A stretch of 64,000 nt of DNA from assembly GCA_012103455.1 (NCBI GenBank), contig WLWT01000001.1, positions 434,001 through 498,000 of the forward strand, written 5' to 3'. The first letter of the stretch is position 1. Each line of letters opens with the position of its first letter. The notes under the pieces were generated by a model, which was not told where the DNA came from, searched no databases, and saw only the letters and a list, made by a program, of their open reading frames with translations. Made by a program: the position numbers and the translations under genes. Of the stretch, positions 1-8,977 are shown piece by piece. The DNA is from Gammaproteobacteria bacterium. GTDB taxonomy: Bacteria > Pseudomonadota > Gammaproteobacteria > HK1.

Positions 1-677
1 AACCCGGGGCCTTGCTCGATGCGGGCGAATCGCCACCGGGATGGGTCCACTTTTTCGCGCTCCCCGTCCGGATCCAAGCGGCGTGTAAGCGTTGCCCGTG
101 ACGGATCTCTGGATACGGGCGGATAACTATGGGTGGAGGCGAAGCCGGACAGTGGCATGCATTCGATATCATCGCGCTCGACGATGAATTCCGTTCTGAC
201 TGCGCCATGAAGCGGCGTTTGGGTGCTCTTTGCTACGGGTACATCCAATAACAAGCGCTGGCCGCCCGGCAGTACATCGCCTTGCCAGGCGCACCAGACC
301 ACGGTGTAGCCGCGGCGAAACAGAAAACCGTTGCCGGCGTGCTCCATGGTGCGCGGATCATTGCTGAAGGGGGCATCGCAAAAGAACTGTAGCGCGCGGA
401 TGTTGGCGCGGTTGCCGTAATCATAAAACAGCCGCCCGTTGCCGCGTTCCATCGTTACTGGCTTTAATATCAGTATGTCGGCGGTGAAGTGGACCAGCCC
501 CTGCTCATCGCGGGGCGCGTGTTCGAGATCGACGATGTTATGTTGTGCGGGGGCGTGCGGATCGACCCTGAAGTGGGCACGTCCACGCAGGCGCTCATAA
601 GGACCGGTTCGAGCAAATGCTTGGCCGCCGGCGAAAGGATTACGCTCTTTTATGTCCAAATGGATGAGGTTGGTCAT
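1..677 (-). CDS. Alpha/beta hydrolase domain protein, N-terminal part (runs off left edge)
   Basis: Translating the minus strand from the ATG at 677 gives an uninterrupted frame to the window edge. It starts MTNLIHLDIKERNPFAGGQAF and continues with AGGQAFARTGPYERLRGRAHF, VDPHAPAQHNIVDLEHAPRD, GNGRLFYDYGNRAN, SNDPRTMEHAGNGFLFRRGY and VWCAWQGDV. This pattern (PYE-x-GRAHF, VDL-x-APR, GNGFL-x-RRGY, W-x-GWQGD-like) is what I recall for the bacterial family annotated as 'alpha/beta hydrolase domain-containing protein' (Abhydrolase_10). The catalytic Ser/Asp/His region would lie beyond the window. It is transcribed in the same direction as the MFS gene just upstream (stop at 699), so the two may form one unit. 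The substrate is unknown. Confidence 0.72.
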   Translation of the reverse strand, partial: MTNLIHLDIKERNPFAGGQAFARTGPYERLRGRAHFRVDPHAPAQHNIVDLEHAPRDEQGLVHFTADILILKPVTMERGNGRLFYDYGNRANIRALQFFCDAPFSNDPRTMEHAGNGFLFRRGYTVVWCAWQGDVLPGGQRLLLDVPVAKSTQTPLHGAVRTEFIVERDDIECMPLSGFASTHSYPPVSRDPSRATLTRRLDPDGEREKVDPSRWRFARIEQGPG

Positions 678-698
678 TGTGTCTACCTGGTGTTGAGG

Positions 699-1988
699 CT
701 AGCTATCGGTCTTCGAACCCGTTACCGGCATGGCGTGGCTTCGCAAGGGCTCCGGCACCGAGCGCCAGAGTATGATCAGGCTGGCGGCGCCCAGCGCGCC
801 GGTGGCACCGCCGGCTAAAACCACCGAACTCGCCTGGGCTACGCCACCGATCAGAAACGGTCCGGCGGCCATGCCTATATCTCCCACCAGCCGCCATACG
901 CCTAGAAATTCGCCGCGCCCTTGCCGCGGGGCGAAGTCACCGCCTAGGGTCATGAAAATACCGGTGCTGAAGCCGTTACCCAATCCGGTCAACACAGCGC
1001 ACGCGGCGTATGTCCACAGCGAGGCGGTGAGCGGCAGCAGGGCGATGGCCGCCGATAGGATGATGAGGGCGGGCGTGAGTGCTACTTTTCGGCCTAGATG
1101 ATCAAGCATCCAACCCGCCGGGTAGAACATCAACATATCAACCAGCGATGAGGCGCTGAATACCAGTCCGATGGTGGCTTCATCAAGGCCTAACGCGGCC
1201 CCCCAAACTGGAATGATCCACACCCTCGCACTGCGTAAGAACTGCAAGATGATCATCACCGTGCCGGCACCGGCGAAGGTACGCCGGTGGCGGGTAATCA
1301 CTTGTATCAATGGCATGGGGTGGCGCGCACGCGAGCCGCGGGTGTCTTTCGCGTATCGCAACAGCACCGCCAAGGTGAGTAAGTAAAAGAGAGCGCACAG
1401 GACGAAAGCCGCCGGGTAGCCGTGGGCTTGCACGGTGATGCCAGCCAGTATTGGGCCGATGAGGGCGCTGGCCCGGTGGACACCGGCCATGACCGCGATA
1501 ATGCGTCCACGCTGCTGGAGCGCTACGGTGTCGGTGATGTAGGTGAGCCGTGCGATGGTCCAAAGGCCGGTGCCGATGCCCGCTGCCAGCGCAACGGCCG
1601 TCAGCGCTAATGGCGATGCACAAAACGCCGCTCCTAGACTGACCAGAATCAGGATAATGATGCCGGCTATCATGACCCACTTGTCGCCAAATTTTGAGAC
1701 GAGCACGCCAGCCGGCACGTCGGCCAACATCACCCCTAGCCCACGCACCCCGAGCATGATCGCGGCAAGGGCCGCGCCGTTGTCGAATTGCAGCGCGAAT
1801 AGCGGTAGCAAAATCATGCTGGCGTTATGCGCGATGGTGGACAAAAACGAGGGCATGTAAACGGCGCCGGTCAGCTCGCCCATGACTTGACTTAAGGGGG
1901 GGAGCGCTTGGGCCGGTTCGGGATCTGGGTCAGGCAATGGCGCGGTCGGCTCTTCGTGGGGGTGATACCTTGAGGGCACCTCTAACAA
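699..1988 (-). CDS. MFS transporter with start region altered by a MITE
   Basis: Twelve-helix major facilitator protein of about 430 residues. Hydrophobic segments follow each other from about residue 42, and GVRGLGVMLADVPAGVLVSKFGDKWVM is the typical helix 2 / loop 2-3 signature (D-x-x-x-G-x-x-x-D/K-x-G-x-K). A second such loop, MLDHLGRKVAL, lies near residue 300. The N-terminus is proline- and acid-rich. The open frame now begins at a TTG inside the end of MITE A1. Removing the MITE and one TTGA duplicate restores an in-frame ATG at 2135 (ATG ACT CGG CCA CAC GCC TCA AGG), so the MITE interrupts codon 7 or so of the original gene. Ribosomes starting at 2135 would meet a stop inside the MITE. 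Expression now depends on the TTG at 1988 or the ATG at 1883. Substrate unknown. Confidence 0.85.
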   Translation of the reverse strand: MLEVPSRYHPHEEPTAPLPDPDPEPAQALPPLSQVMGELTGAVYMPSFLSTIAHNASMILLPLFALQFDNGAALAAIMLGVRGLGVMLADVPAGVLVSKFGDKWVMIAGIIILILVSLGAAFCASPLALTAVALAAGIGTGLWTIARLTYITDTVALQQRGRIIAVMAGVHRASALIGPILAGITVQAHGYPAAFVLCALFYLLTLAVLLRYAKDTRGSRARHPMPLIQVITRHRRTFAGAGTVMIILQFLRSARVWIIPVWGAALGLDEATIGLVFSASSLVDMLMFYPAGWMLDHLGRKVALTPALIILSAAIALLPLTASLWTYAACAVLTGLGNGFSTGIFMTLGGDFAPRQGRGEFLGVWRLVGDIGMAAGPFLIGGVAQASSVVLAGGATGALGAASLIILWRSVPEPLRSHAMPVTGSKTDS

Positions 1989-2113
1989 TGCACTTTTTCC
2001 GCGCTTGCGGCGTCAGCTCCGTGCTCCAATCCTCAGGTATGACCTATACACTGCGGTTGCGCGCGCGGTGCTTCCTTGCACTCACGAAACAATGACTATT
2101 GTTAGAGACGCCC
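1974..2113 (+). mobile_element. MITE family A, copy A1 (140 bp)
   Basis: Starts GGGCACCTCTAACAAT and ends ATTGTTAGAGACGCCC, imperfect inverted terminal repeats of 16 bp. Both sides carry TTGA (1970-1973 and 2114-2117), a 4 bp target duplication. The interior (GCACTTTTTCCGCG, CACTGCGGTTG, GCGGTGCTTCCTTGCACTCA) is shared with nine other copies in this window. No transposase is encoded. It lies within the 5' end of the MFS gene. Confidence 0.93.
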
Positions 2114-2132
2114 TTGAGGCGTGTGGCCGAGT

Positions 2133-2168
2133 CATCGCCGTACAGCCATCGCCGTACAGCCATCGCCC
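2133..2168. repeat. 14 bp tandem repeat, about 2.5 copies
   Basis: The unit CATCGCCGTACAGC is repeated twice and followed by a partial third copy (CATCGCC). It covers the reconstructed start codon and ribosome-binding region of the MFS gene. The remaining stretch to 2312 shows no gene. Confidence 0.85.
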
Positions 2169-2312
2169 TATAGTTACCACCATACTAAAAGTCACTGCTT
2201 GCCCGGTAGGCCGGCTGCGGTCTCTCATTGAGACGGGTGATGCATGCGGGGTCCGGGCTGTCCTGTGTGGCCCTCAGGCGATTACAAATAACCCGCAGCT
2301 CCAAGAGCCGTC

Positions 2313-3203
2313 CTATTCGGGTTTACGCCGGCCATAGTCTTGCCAGGGTCCATCGCGCTTTGCGATCACTTCTTTGAATCCGCGTTCTTCAGTGGCTTCT
2401 ACCCAGCGCAGCGCCTCTTCAGTGTGCCTGGCCATACCGTCGAACAAAGTGCCCAGCATTTGGGTGGTGCGAAGCCCCATGTTTTCGTAGGCTTGGTTGA
2501 TCAGCATCTTATTGAGTGCCAACTGATTAGCCGGAATGTTGGCGAAGCGCCGCGCTTCTGCTTCGGCGGCCTCGGACAAGGCTTGCGGTTCACACACGTG
2601 TGAGACTAGGCCGATCCGGTACGCCGTACACGCATTGATGGCACGGCCGGTGAGAAGGAATTGCTTGGCGTGTTCCAGACTCAAGCGATGAACCCACATC
2701 ATCGTCGTGGGCAGGCCGTAGATGCGGCTAGGTGCGTAGCCTATGTATGCATCTGATGCCATGTAGAGCAGATCGGCGCACAAGATGAGATCAGTCGCGC
2801 CACCGACGGCCCATCCCCGAATCTCCGCGACCACCGGCTTTGGGCATTCCCACACTTTCATGAACCGGCGCACATTGTGGTTCATGAATTGGTAGTCGCG
2901 CACCGGATCCCAGGCACCCGCGCGCGGCTCGGGGCCGCCGCTCGCATACGGCGTGTGCCAGTGCGGTGGCTCACCGCCTTGCGAAAACTCCCGCACCGAA
3001 CTCAAGTCGTATCCGGCGCTCAGCGTATCGCCCGCGCCTCGCAACACGATGGCGGCGACGGTGCGAGCTGCACTCGCCTCGTCAATGCCGGCGGCAATGC
3101 CGTCGATCACGGCATCGGTTAGTGCATTTTTCTTTTTCGGTTTGTTGATAGTGATGATGGCGATGCCGTCGCGCTCTTCGTAGAGTGTTGCTGCTTCGGT
3201 CAT
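2313..3203 (-). CDS. Enoyl-CoA hydratase/isomerase family protein
   Basis: A 296-residue crotonase-fold protein with the normal length of the family. The first oxyanion-hole segment is LRGAGDTLSAGYDL (residues about 52-65, family consensus G-x-x-F-S-A-G-x-D). The second is RGWAVGGATDLILCADLLYMASDAYIGYAPSRIYGLP (about 128-165, consensus G-x-A-x-G-G-G/A). It would hydrate, isomerise or hydrolyse an acyl-CoA in the cytoplasm. The bulky Tyr in SAGYDL and the Thr-Asp in place of the hydratase Glu suggest it may not be a classical fatty-acid enoyl-CoA hydratase. The start is ATG at 3203, preceded by GGAGA. It is monocistronic; the upstream region to 3471 holds no other gene. Confidence 0.85.
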   Translation of the reverse strand: MTEAATLYEERDGIAIITINKPKKKNALTDAVIDGIAAGIDEASAARTVAAIVLRGAGDTLSAGYDLSSVREFSQGGEPPHWHTPYASGGPEPRAGAWDPVRDYQFMNHNVRRFMKVWECPKPVVAEIRGWAVGGATDLILCADLLYMASDAYIGYAPSRIYGLPTTMMWVHRLSLEHAKQFLLTGRAINACTAYRIGLVSHVCEPQALSEAAEAEARRFANIPANQLALNKMLINQAYENMGLRTTQMLGTLFDGMARHTEEALRWVEATEERGFKEVIAKRDGPWQDYGRRKPE

Positions 3204-3471
3204 GGTCCGGGTTCTCCGTGGTTTTGGCGAGATTTAAGCGCTTGGATATCTAGCGCAGCGGTCCGGTGGATCATGCAGTTGCAAGAACAGTGATCGCTTG
3301 CTTGCCGCTTGACGGCGGTCAATAGGTGTTGCCGGTGGTGGTTGTAGGCTAGCGCTAAAGCAACGCTTAGGAGAGAGAAATAGGGTTGAAGGAGCACCTA
3401 CCGGGGTCGCAAGTGAAGACGGTTTTTGGCCGCATAGGTTCGACACTGTACGGCAGGTAGGGCAACGTATT

Positions 3472-3612
3472 GGGCACCTGCTAAAAATGCACTTTTTCCG
3501 CGATTGCGGCGTCAGCTTCGTGCTCGAATCCTCAGGTATCACCTATACACTGCGGTTGTGCGCGCGGTGCTTCCTTGCACTCACGAAACAATTATTATTT
3601 TTAGAGGCGCCC
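3472..3612 (+). mobile_element. MITE family A, copy A2 (141 bp)
   Basis: Same termini as A1 (GGGCACCTGCTAAAAAT to TTTTTAGAGGCGCCC), flanked on both sides by GTATT (3467-3471 and 3613-3617), a 5 bp target duplication. The interior is nearly identical to the other A copies. It sits between the enoyl-CoA hydratase promoter region and the Hsp20 remnant; 3204-3471 otherwise shows nothing recognisable. Confidence 0.93.
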
Positions 3613-3692
3613 GTATTGCCGACTTTTTTGCACCGCCCGCCGATCGGGCCACCACGCAGAACAGTTACCCTATTGAGGGCTAGTTACCTGGG

Positions 3693-3980
3693 GTGGCAGC
3701 GCGAGAGGTGCAGGTCGAACTCGCCGCTAATACGCTGATGATAAGCGGCACTAAACAATCCGGCACGTCCGGTAAAAACAAACGTTATTATTTTCGCGAG
3801 CGCCGGTTCGGTGTGTTGCAACGCTCGTTTCGCTTACCTCAAGATGTGAACACGTCCAACCTCGAGGCCGAGTTCAACGGCGGTGTGCTACCCCTTAGTC
3901 AAGACGGGCAACCGTTCGGCGGGACGCACCACCATCGCGGTAAGAACGCCGCAATAGCCGCAATAGAGGAGACTGTGCAG
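3693..3980 (+). pseudogene. Hsp20/alpha-crystallin small heat-shock protein remnant
   Basis: The frame encodes VQVELAANTLMISGTKQ, then YYFRERRFGVLQRSFRLPQDV and LEAEFNGGVL. These match the alpha-crystallin core (V-E-V-E-L-x-x-x-x-L-x-I-x-G, E-R-x-x-G-x-F-x-R-x-F-x-L-P, A-x-x-x-x-G-V-L). Directly upstream, the residues LPG that precede V in this family are still readable, but a TAG interrupts the frame. The N-terminal half is absent and the usual end after G-V-L (T-V-x-x-P-K) is replaced. I read it as a truncated, inactivated gene. It runs into the universal stress protein gene, so it was probably in one stress operon with it. Confidence 0.72.
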
Positions 3981-4798
3981 TGAACTGGAAAGACATATTG
4001 GTCTATCTCGACGAGTCCAAAGGTCACGACTCCAGGATGGCTCTGGCCATCGAGTGGGCGCGTGAACACGGCGCCCATCTGCGCGGCATGTACCGCTCGG
4101 CGGAGCTGGAGCCGCAGTGGTTTGTAGAGTCCACTATCAGCATTGCCGCGATGCGGCGCATAGAGGACAAGTACCGTGCGGCACAGGCCAGAGCGCGGCA
4201 CGCTTTCGAGTCGGCTGCCGAAGCGGCGGGTGTAGATGCCGATTGGCACATGGGGGCCGAAGGTGGCTTGGCCCCGGCGTTCAATCCCCATTACAGCGAT
4301 CTGATCATTGCCGGCCAACGTGAGCCTGGCCAAGCTGGCTCGAACATGGAATCGGTGTTGTTGAGTTCAGGGCGGCCGGTTGTGTTCATGCCCTACATAG
4401 GCGCGCCGGCCCGGCTTCCACGGCGGGTACTTATTGCGTGGAACGAGACCAAGGAGGCCACTAGGGCGGTACATGAAGCCATGCCGCTCTTATGGGAGGC
4501 CAGTCAAGTGGATGTCTTGACCATAGCGGCTGCACGAGATGAGGTGGACGCTGCCCGCGATGCTACTGCGGCATTGACTCATCACCTGTCCCGCCATGGG
4601 GTGAACGCCGCTGCCCACCATCAGCTCAGTGGCGAGATGGAGGTCGCTGGGGTGTTGTTGTCCAACGCCGCCGATCTGCAAAGCGAGATTATCGTCATGG
4701 GCGCCTATGGTCATTCTAGGTTGCGCGAATGGGTGCTAGGCGGAGCTACCCGGGGGATACTTGAACACATGACTGTGCCTGTGTTCATGGTTCATTAA
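3980..4798 (+). CDS. Universal stress protein, tandem UspA domains
   Basis: A 272-residue cytoplasmic protein made of two Usp domains. The first starts WKDILVYLDES (about residues 3-13) and the second LPRRVLIAWNETKEATRAVHEA (about 147-168). The second ends with the nucleotide-binding signature IVMGAYGHSRLREWVLGGATRGILEHMTVPVFMVH (G-x2-G-x9-G-[ST]), as in ATP-binding Usp proteins. The first domain lacks a clean copy of that loop. The start is GTG at 3980, 8-10 nt after GAGGAG, overlapping the end of the Hsp20 remnant. The stress-protein neighbour supports a stress role; the specific ligand is not known. Confidence 0.88.
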   Translation: MNWKDILVYLDESKGHDSRMALAIEWAREHGAHLRGMYRSAELEPQWFVESTISIAAMRRIEDKYRAAQARARHAFESAAEAAGVDADWHMGAEGGLAPAFNPHYSDLIIAGQREPGQAGSNMESVLLSSGRPVVFMPYIGAPARLPRRVLIAWNETKEATRAVHEAMPLLWEASQVDVLTIAAARDEVDAARDATAALTHHLSRHGVNAAAHHQLSGEMEVAGVLLSNAADLQSEIIVMGAYGHSRLREWVLGGATRGILEHMTVPVFMVH

Positions 4799-4799
4799 G

Positions 4800-4826
4800 C
4801 CTATAGGCGGGCAACGCCCGGATAGG
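4800..4826 (+). terminator. Stem-loop after the universal stress gene
   Basis: CCTAT pairs with ATAGG around an inner CGGGC-AAC-GCCCG hairpin, starting 2 nt after the stop codon. There is no T-run, so this is only a candidate terminator or mRNA 3'-end structure. Confidence 0.35.
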
Positions 4827-4854
4827 CTGTACAGGCGTTGCCGATGGCAACACG

Positions 4855-5383
4855 ATGCGGTTCGATCCCCTGCCAATGGGCGGTATGAACGGCGCCGAGC
4901 TCAGGGAGCGGATCGCCTGTGTGGAGCTGCGCGAACTGAGCGCATGGCAAGCCCATGAAATGGCACAACCGGTGGCCGCCATGGGCGCTTATGCAGGCGC
5001 CGCGCTTCGTCTGACCGGTGCCGGTGCCGGTGCCGGTGCCAGTCCTAAGACCGCCCGCGTTCTAGGTCAAGGATTGGCGCAGATCGAACGCGCCCGAACC
5101 GTGATGCAGCGGATCCGCGGCGGCTTCCCCGAGGCCACGGCTGAAGTGGTGCCGGTGTGCGAGACGCTGCTGGAGGTGTGTGATTATCTGCACATCCCCA
5201 AGCATTGCATCGAGCTGGCCGCCCGTGTTCCTCAGCACGCTCGAATACCGCGGGACGAGTGGCAAACAACCTTATTTCACTTGCTGCGCAATGCGCGCGA
5301 AGCCAACCTTTCTTGGTCCGGATTGGAGGTAGCGTTGCGCGCCGGCCCGGAGCTGGTTGTTCAGATCAGCAACTCAAGTGAGC
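4855..5383 (+). pseudogene. Sensor histidine kinase fragment (FixL-like core, both ends missing)
   Basis: Contains a degenerate H-box, LSAWQAHEMAQPVAAMGAY (consensus A-H-E-x-N-Q-P-L-A-A-I), and further on an N-box-like segment, WQTTLFHLLRNAREANLSW (consensus L-x-N-L-x-x-N-A-x-E-A). The sensory domain before the H-box and the G-boxes after the N-box are missing. Homology ends at about 5380, where the sequence meets the opposite-strand kinase; the open frame continues only as antisense of that gene. A GCCGGT hexamer repeat (about 5018-5041, encoding Gly-Ala repeats) expands the linker. I regard it as a non-functional remnant. Confidence 0.65.
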
Positions 5384-6776
5384 AAACACCTATGGCCACC
5401 GCGCGGCGCGCTTGCTCACCATCAGCGCAACTGTGCACGACGAAGCCGGCGGATTCGAGCAACGCCGTAGTCGCATCGGGTACGCCGGCGGCGTCTTCAA
5501 CCAGCAATACCAGGTTACCGGGATGGCGGACGGCCAAAGGCATGGCCGTTTGTGGTTGCGAGTTTGCCTGTTCGCCCACTAGCGGCACCACTACACTGAA
5601 AGTTGACCCGCGCCCTAGCTCCGAGCGCACCTCGATCCGGTGGCCTAACAAATGCGCCATTCTCTTCACAACCGCTAACCCCGAACCCAATCCACGGGCC
5701 CGGTCTCGCGCCTCATTGTGCAGTTGGGTGTACTCCTCGAAGATCGCTTCGAGGGCTGAACCGGGGATGCCTATGCCGGTGTCGGCTACCTCAATGGCCA
5801 CTTCCTCTTGGTTAAGTTTGCGCACGCCCAGCGTCACCGATCCTGCCTCGGTATACCGAACTGCGTTACCCACTAAGTTCTCCACGATGCGCGATAGCAA
5901 GGCTGGGTCGCTGCGCACCACCGCTGTGCTTGGATGTACCTCAACACGCACCGGTTTGGCGTCAATCAGTACCGCCGCCCCGGTGCCGATCCGGTGCCGA
6001 TCCGGTGCCGATCCGGTGCCGATCCGGTGCAGGATTGGGTCCAAGAGCAGCTCATCGAGCTGCGCCTCGACTGCACCGGCGTCTAACTTGGAGACATCGA
6101 GTAGCGCATCGAGCAACTCACTCATCGCATCCAATGAGCGGCCCATTCTCTGGGCTACCGAATGCTGTTGCTGGGGCGGGGAGCGCAACAATAGGGCTTG
6201 GTACATGCTCAACGATTGCAGCGGTTGGCGTAGGTCATGGCTGGCGGCTGCTAGAAACCGGCTGCGCATATCGGCGGCGCGCTCCGCCTCGGCCTTGGCC
6301 AAGATGAGCTGGCTTTCGACCTCTTTTTGCGCCGCAATGTCCCGCACGGCGGCGGCTACCCGGCGCCCGCCGTAGTCGGCTACGCTCAAGTTGACATCGA
6401 TAGGAAAAACCCGGCCATCGGCGGTCAAGCCTACCAGGTCCAAGCCGCCTCCCATTCCCCTGGTGCGAGGCTGCTCGATGAAGGCGCGCCGGTGGGCGGC
6501 ATGCGCCTGGCGGCGTTCAGCCGGCATCAGCACTTCTAAGCTTTGACCGATTAATGCATCCCGTTTATAGCCGAACAACGCTTCGGTTTGAGCGTTGACT
6601 AACTCGATCTGACCATCTTGATCCACTAGCAACACGGCATCGGGCGCGAATTCCACCACGCCGGCCAGTTCCTCGGCTTTAGCCTCGGCGTGCATGGCGC
6701 GCCGCCGCACCTGGAGCCACGCAATGCACATGGCGGTGGCTACAGTAAGTAAGGTCCACTCCAATAGCGACATCAA
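5361..6776 (-). pseudogene. PAS hybrid histidine kinase with receiver domain cut short
   Basis: A readable 471-residue frame. One N-terminal membrane segment (about 5-22) is followed by a PAS domain (EFAPDAVLLVDQDGQIELVN, about 42-165). The H-box is FLAAASHDLRQPLQSL (about 193-208), the RpfC/hybrid type. Then come the N-box IVENLVGNAVRYT, the G1 box VADTGIGIP and the G2 box GLGSGLAVVKRMA. The receiver begins NLVLLVEDAAGVPDATTALLESAGF but stops after about 40 residues, before the phospho-accepting Asp, at the junction with the opposite kinase fragment. The kinase core may still work, but a normal phosphorelay through this receiver is not possible. An 11 bp repeat array expands the region between H-box and ATPase domain. 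Confidence 0.72.
5981..6030. repeat. 11 bp tandem repeat inside histidine kinase gene
   Basis: Four perfect units of CGGTGCCGATC plus CGGTGC. The unit is not a multiple of three, so gain or loss of one unit shifts the frame of the kinase; the present count keeps it open. Confidence 0.93.
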
Positions 6777-6960
6777 GTTTACCCGCTCTTTAGCACCTGT
6801 CTCGCACCATTACGCCGGCGTGCAAAAGCCCCGGTGAAACCATCAGGGCGGGTTAGCTTGCGCCAAGTCAAGCGCTCAAGCCGGGTTCTATCTCAGGCCC
6901 GGGGGCAGAAGCTGAAATCTTGAACAAACATCGTGCACTGTTTGCAGTCCAGCACCTAGA

Positions 6961-7101
6961 GGGCACCTGCTAAAAATGCACTTTTTTCGCGATTGCGGCG
7001 TCAGCGCCGTGCTCCAATCCTCAGGTATCACCTATACACTGCGGTGGTGCGCGCGGTGCTTCCTTGCACTCACGAAACAATGACTATTTTTAGCGGCGCC
7101 C
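6961..7101 (+). mobile_element. MITE family A, copy A3 (141 bp)
   Basis: Termini GGGCACCTGCTAAAAAT and TATTTTTAGCGGCGCCC. The flanks are TAGA and TAGG, so the duplication is imperfect. It lies between the kinase gene and the restriction-modification genes. The 184 bases before it (6777-6960) hold nothing recognisable. Confidence 0.92.
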
Positions 7102-7322
7102 TAGGGTACGATGGGGTTGGCGCAAAGGTTTGGGCCATGGCTACTGTACGGCATGGTTCCCAACCTAGGGAAATTGAGTCGATATGGGTGGAGTCAGTGA
7201 ACGTAGGACGGCATCGCAACTCGGTCGCAGACGAACACCGTGCCGCGAAACCGTTTTTATACAGCCTCGTTAGGTGCCACAGAAAGACGAAACAATGCCC
7301 CATAGAAAAGAATCCTGATAAA

Positions 7323-8977
7323 ATGGCGAAAGTGATGAAATTGGAACAACGGAATCCATTTGGCGAAATTGAGCCGCCTACTATTGCTATCGAGGAATCA
7401 GCGAGTCGGTTGGGCGTCTCCACTGCGACAATTCGCAATTGGATAAAAACGAAATATTTGGAACAGGCAGGGAAAGGAAGGATCACTTTAGAATCATTGG
7501 AGCAGTTTCAGTCTGAAGTTTCTGGAAAGGAAAAGTTGACCCAAAGGGCCAACAAATCGCTAAAAGACTCATATTACCATGAAAAAACTGCGTCAAGATT
7601 TCTTGACAAAGTTACTTCATCTACCAATTCGTCAGATAAGATTAGTATAGAATATGAGGCAAGTCTATCAGACTCTTACCGCAACAAGGAAGGAATCTAC
7701 TACACACCAGATGAAGTTGTCCGCGATCTATTTTCAGTGCCAGAAGGTGACATCCGAGATGCTTCGTTCTGTGATCCGTGCTGCGGATCTGGAAACTTTG
7801 TTGTTCGTGCAATAGATTTGGGTTTCAAGCCAGAAAACATTTATGGATATGATATTGATCCGGTTGCAGTCGAAATAACAAAAGCGCGAATTTATAATTT
7901 TACTGGATATAGAAGTGAGAATATCAAGGTCGCTAGTTTTTTAGACATAACATCCAGCCAAGCCCACCTAAAATTTGATTACATATACACAAACCCACCG
8001 TGGGGTAAGAAGATTGCGAAGGAAGCAAGAGAGTTAATCGGATTAAGGCTTGGAGCAGGGGTTAGCATAGACACCTGTTCGCTCTTTTTCTTTGCTTGCT
8101 TAAAATGCTTCAAAGACAATGGGAGTCTTGGGTTACTTTTACCCGAGTCTTTTTTTAATATTGCTATTTTCGAGGATGCACGGATCAAAACTCTTCAGCT
8201 TTCTATTGAAAGGCTAATCGACTATGGAAAAGTATTCAAAGGACTCATAACAAAAGCACAGGCAATCGTTCTTAGAAACAAAGCTCCTGAGCCTTATGCA
8301 AGAATTTCATGCGAAACCATCGGCATTAGCTACAAAAGAACGATTGATTCATTTTCTTGTAACCCAAAATCAATCCTGAACTTGTATTGTGATGATGAAG
8401 ATGCCATTACATTACAATACTTGATGTCAATGCCATACATAACTCTAAAAAACCGAGCATCATGGGGCTTAGGTATTGTTACAGGTAAAATAAAAAATTT
8501 ATTAAGTCAACACCTGAAATTGAGCACATTCCTGTTTTCAAAGGCGCTGATATTCTGCAAGGAAGATTAAAAGAGGCTAGTAGTTTCATACCATCAGATA
8601 TGAGTCTGTACCAGCAGGTAGCGCCACTTCAGCTATACGAAGCAAGGGAAAAATTGATCTATAAGTTTATTTCCTCTCGGCTTTGCTTTTTTTATGACGA
8701 TCAGCAAAGATTTGTTCTTAATAGTGCAAATATTTTGATTCCTGATAAAACCTTCCCCGTTTCAACTAAAGTTCTCGGTGAATTCTTGAGCAGCGATTTT
8801 ATGAATTGGGTGTTTTCAAACATATTCAACACACACAAAATATTAAGGGGCGATTTAGAGTCACTTCCGATTCATAGTCAGTTTCTAAAAGACGGGCCCA
8901 GCTTCGATGAGGAAACCTACCTAGAATATCTGGGAATTAAGAGAAACGATAATGGAACTTACAGAATTAAGAGATAG
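7323..8977 (+). pseudogene. N6-adenine DNA methyltransferase of a type II system, frameshifted
   Basis: The N-terminus carries a helix-turn-helix of MerR/excisionase type (IEESASRLGVSTATIRNWIK, about 20 residues in). The methyltransferase core follows: YRNKEGIYYTPDEVV, motif I FCDPCCGSGNFVVRAI and motif IV TNPPWG, diagnostic of N6-adenine enzymes. The frame stops at 8570, but the same protein continues in the +1 frame (about 8490-8977: FIKSTPEIEHIPVFKGADI and on to the C-terminal specificity part). The break is near 8487, at an A-rich run, and fits loss of one base. I put the start at ATG 7323; the frame further upstream is MITE readthrough. The stretch is AT-rich compared with its flanks, suggesting horizontal acquisition. 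The stop overlaps the start of the endonuclease gene. Confidence 0.8.

Noticed and set aside
3487..3738. Recurring small proteins of the type MHFFRDCGVS or NSHCFVSARKHRA in many places
   Set aside because: They are translations of the MITE interior in different copies. No start signals or selection are visible; the repeat is explained as a non-coding transposon.
5384..6375. Continuation of the 506-codon plus-strand frame
   Set aside because: After about 5383 it is antisense of the hybrid kinase; only the first 175 codons resemble a kinase.
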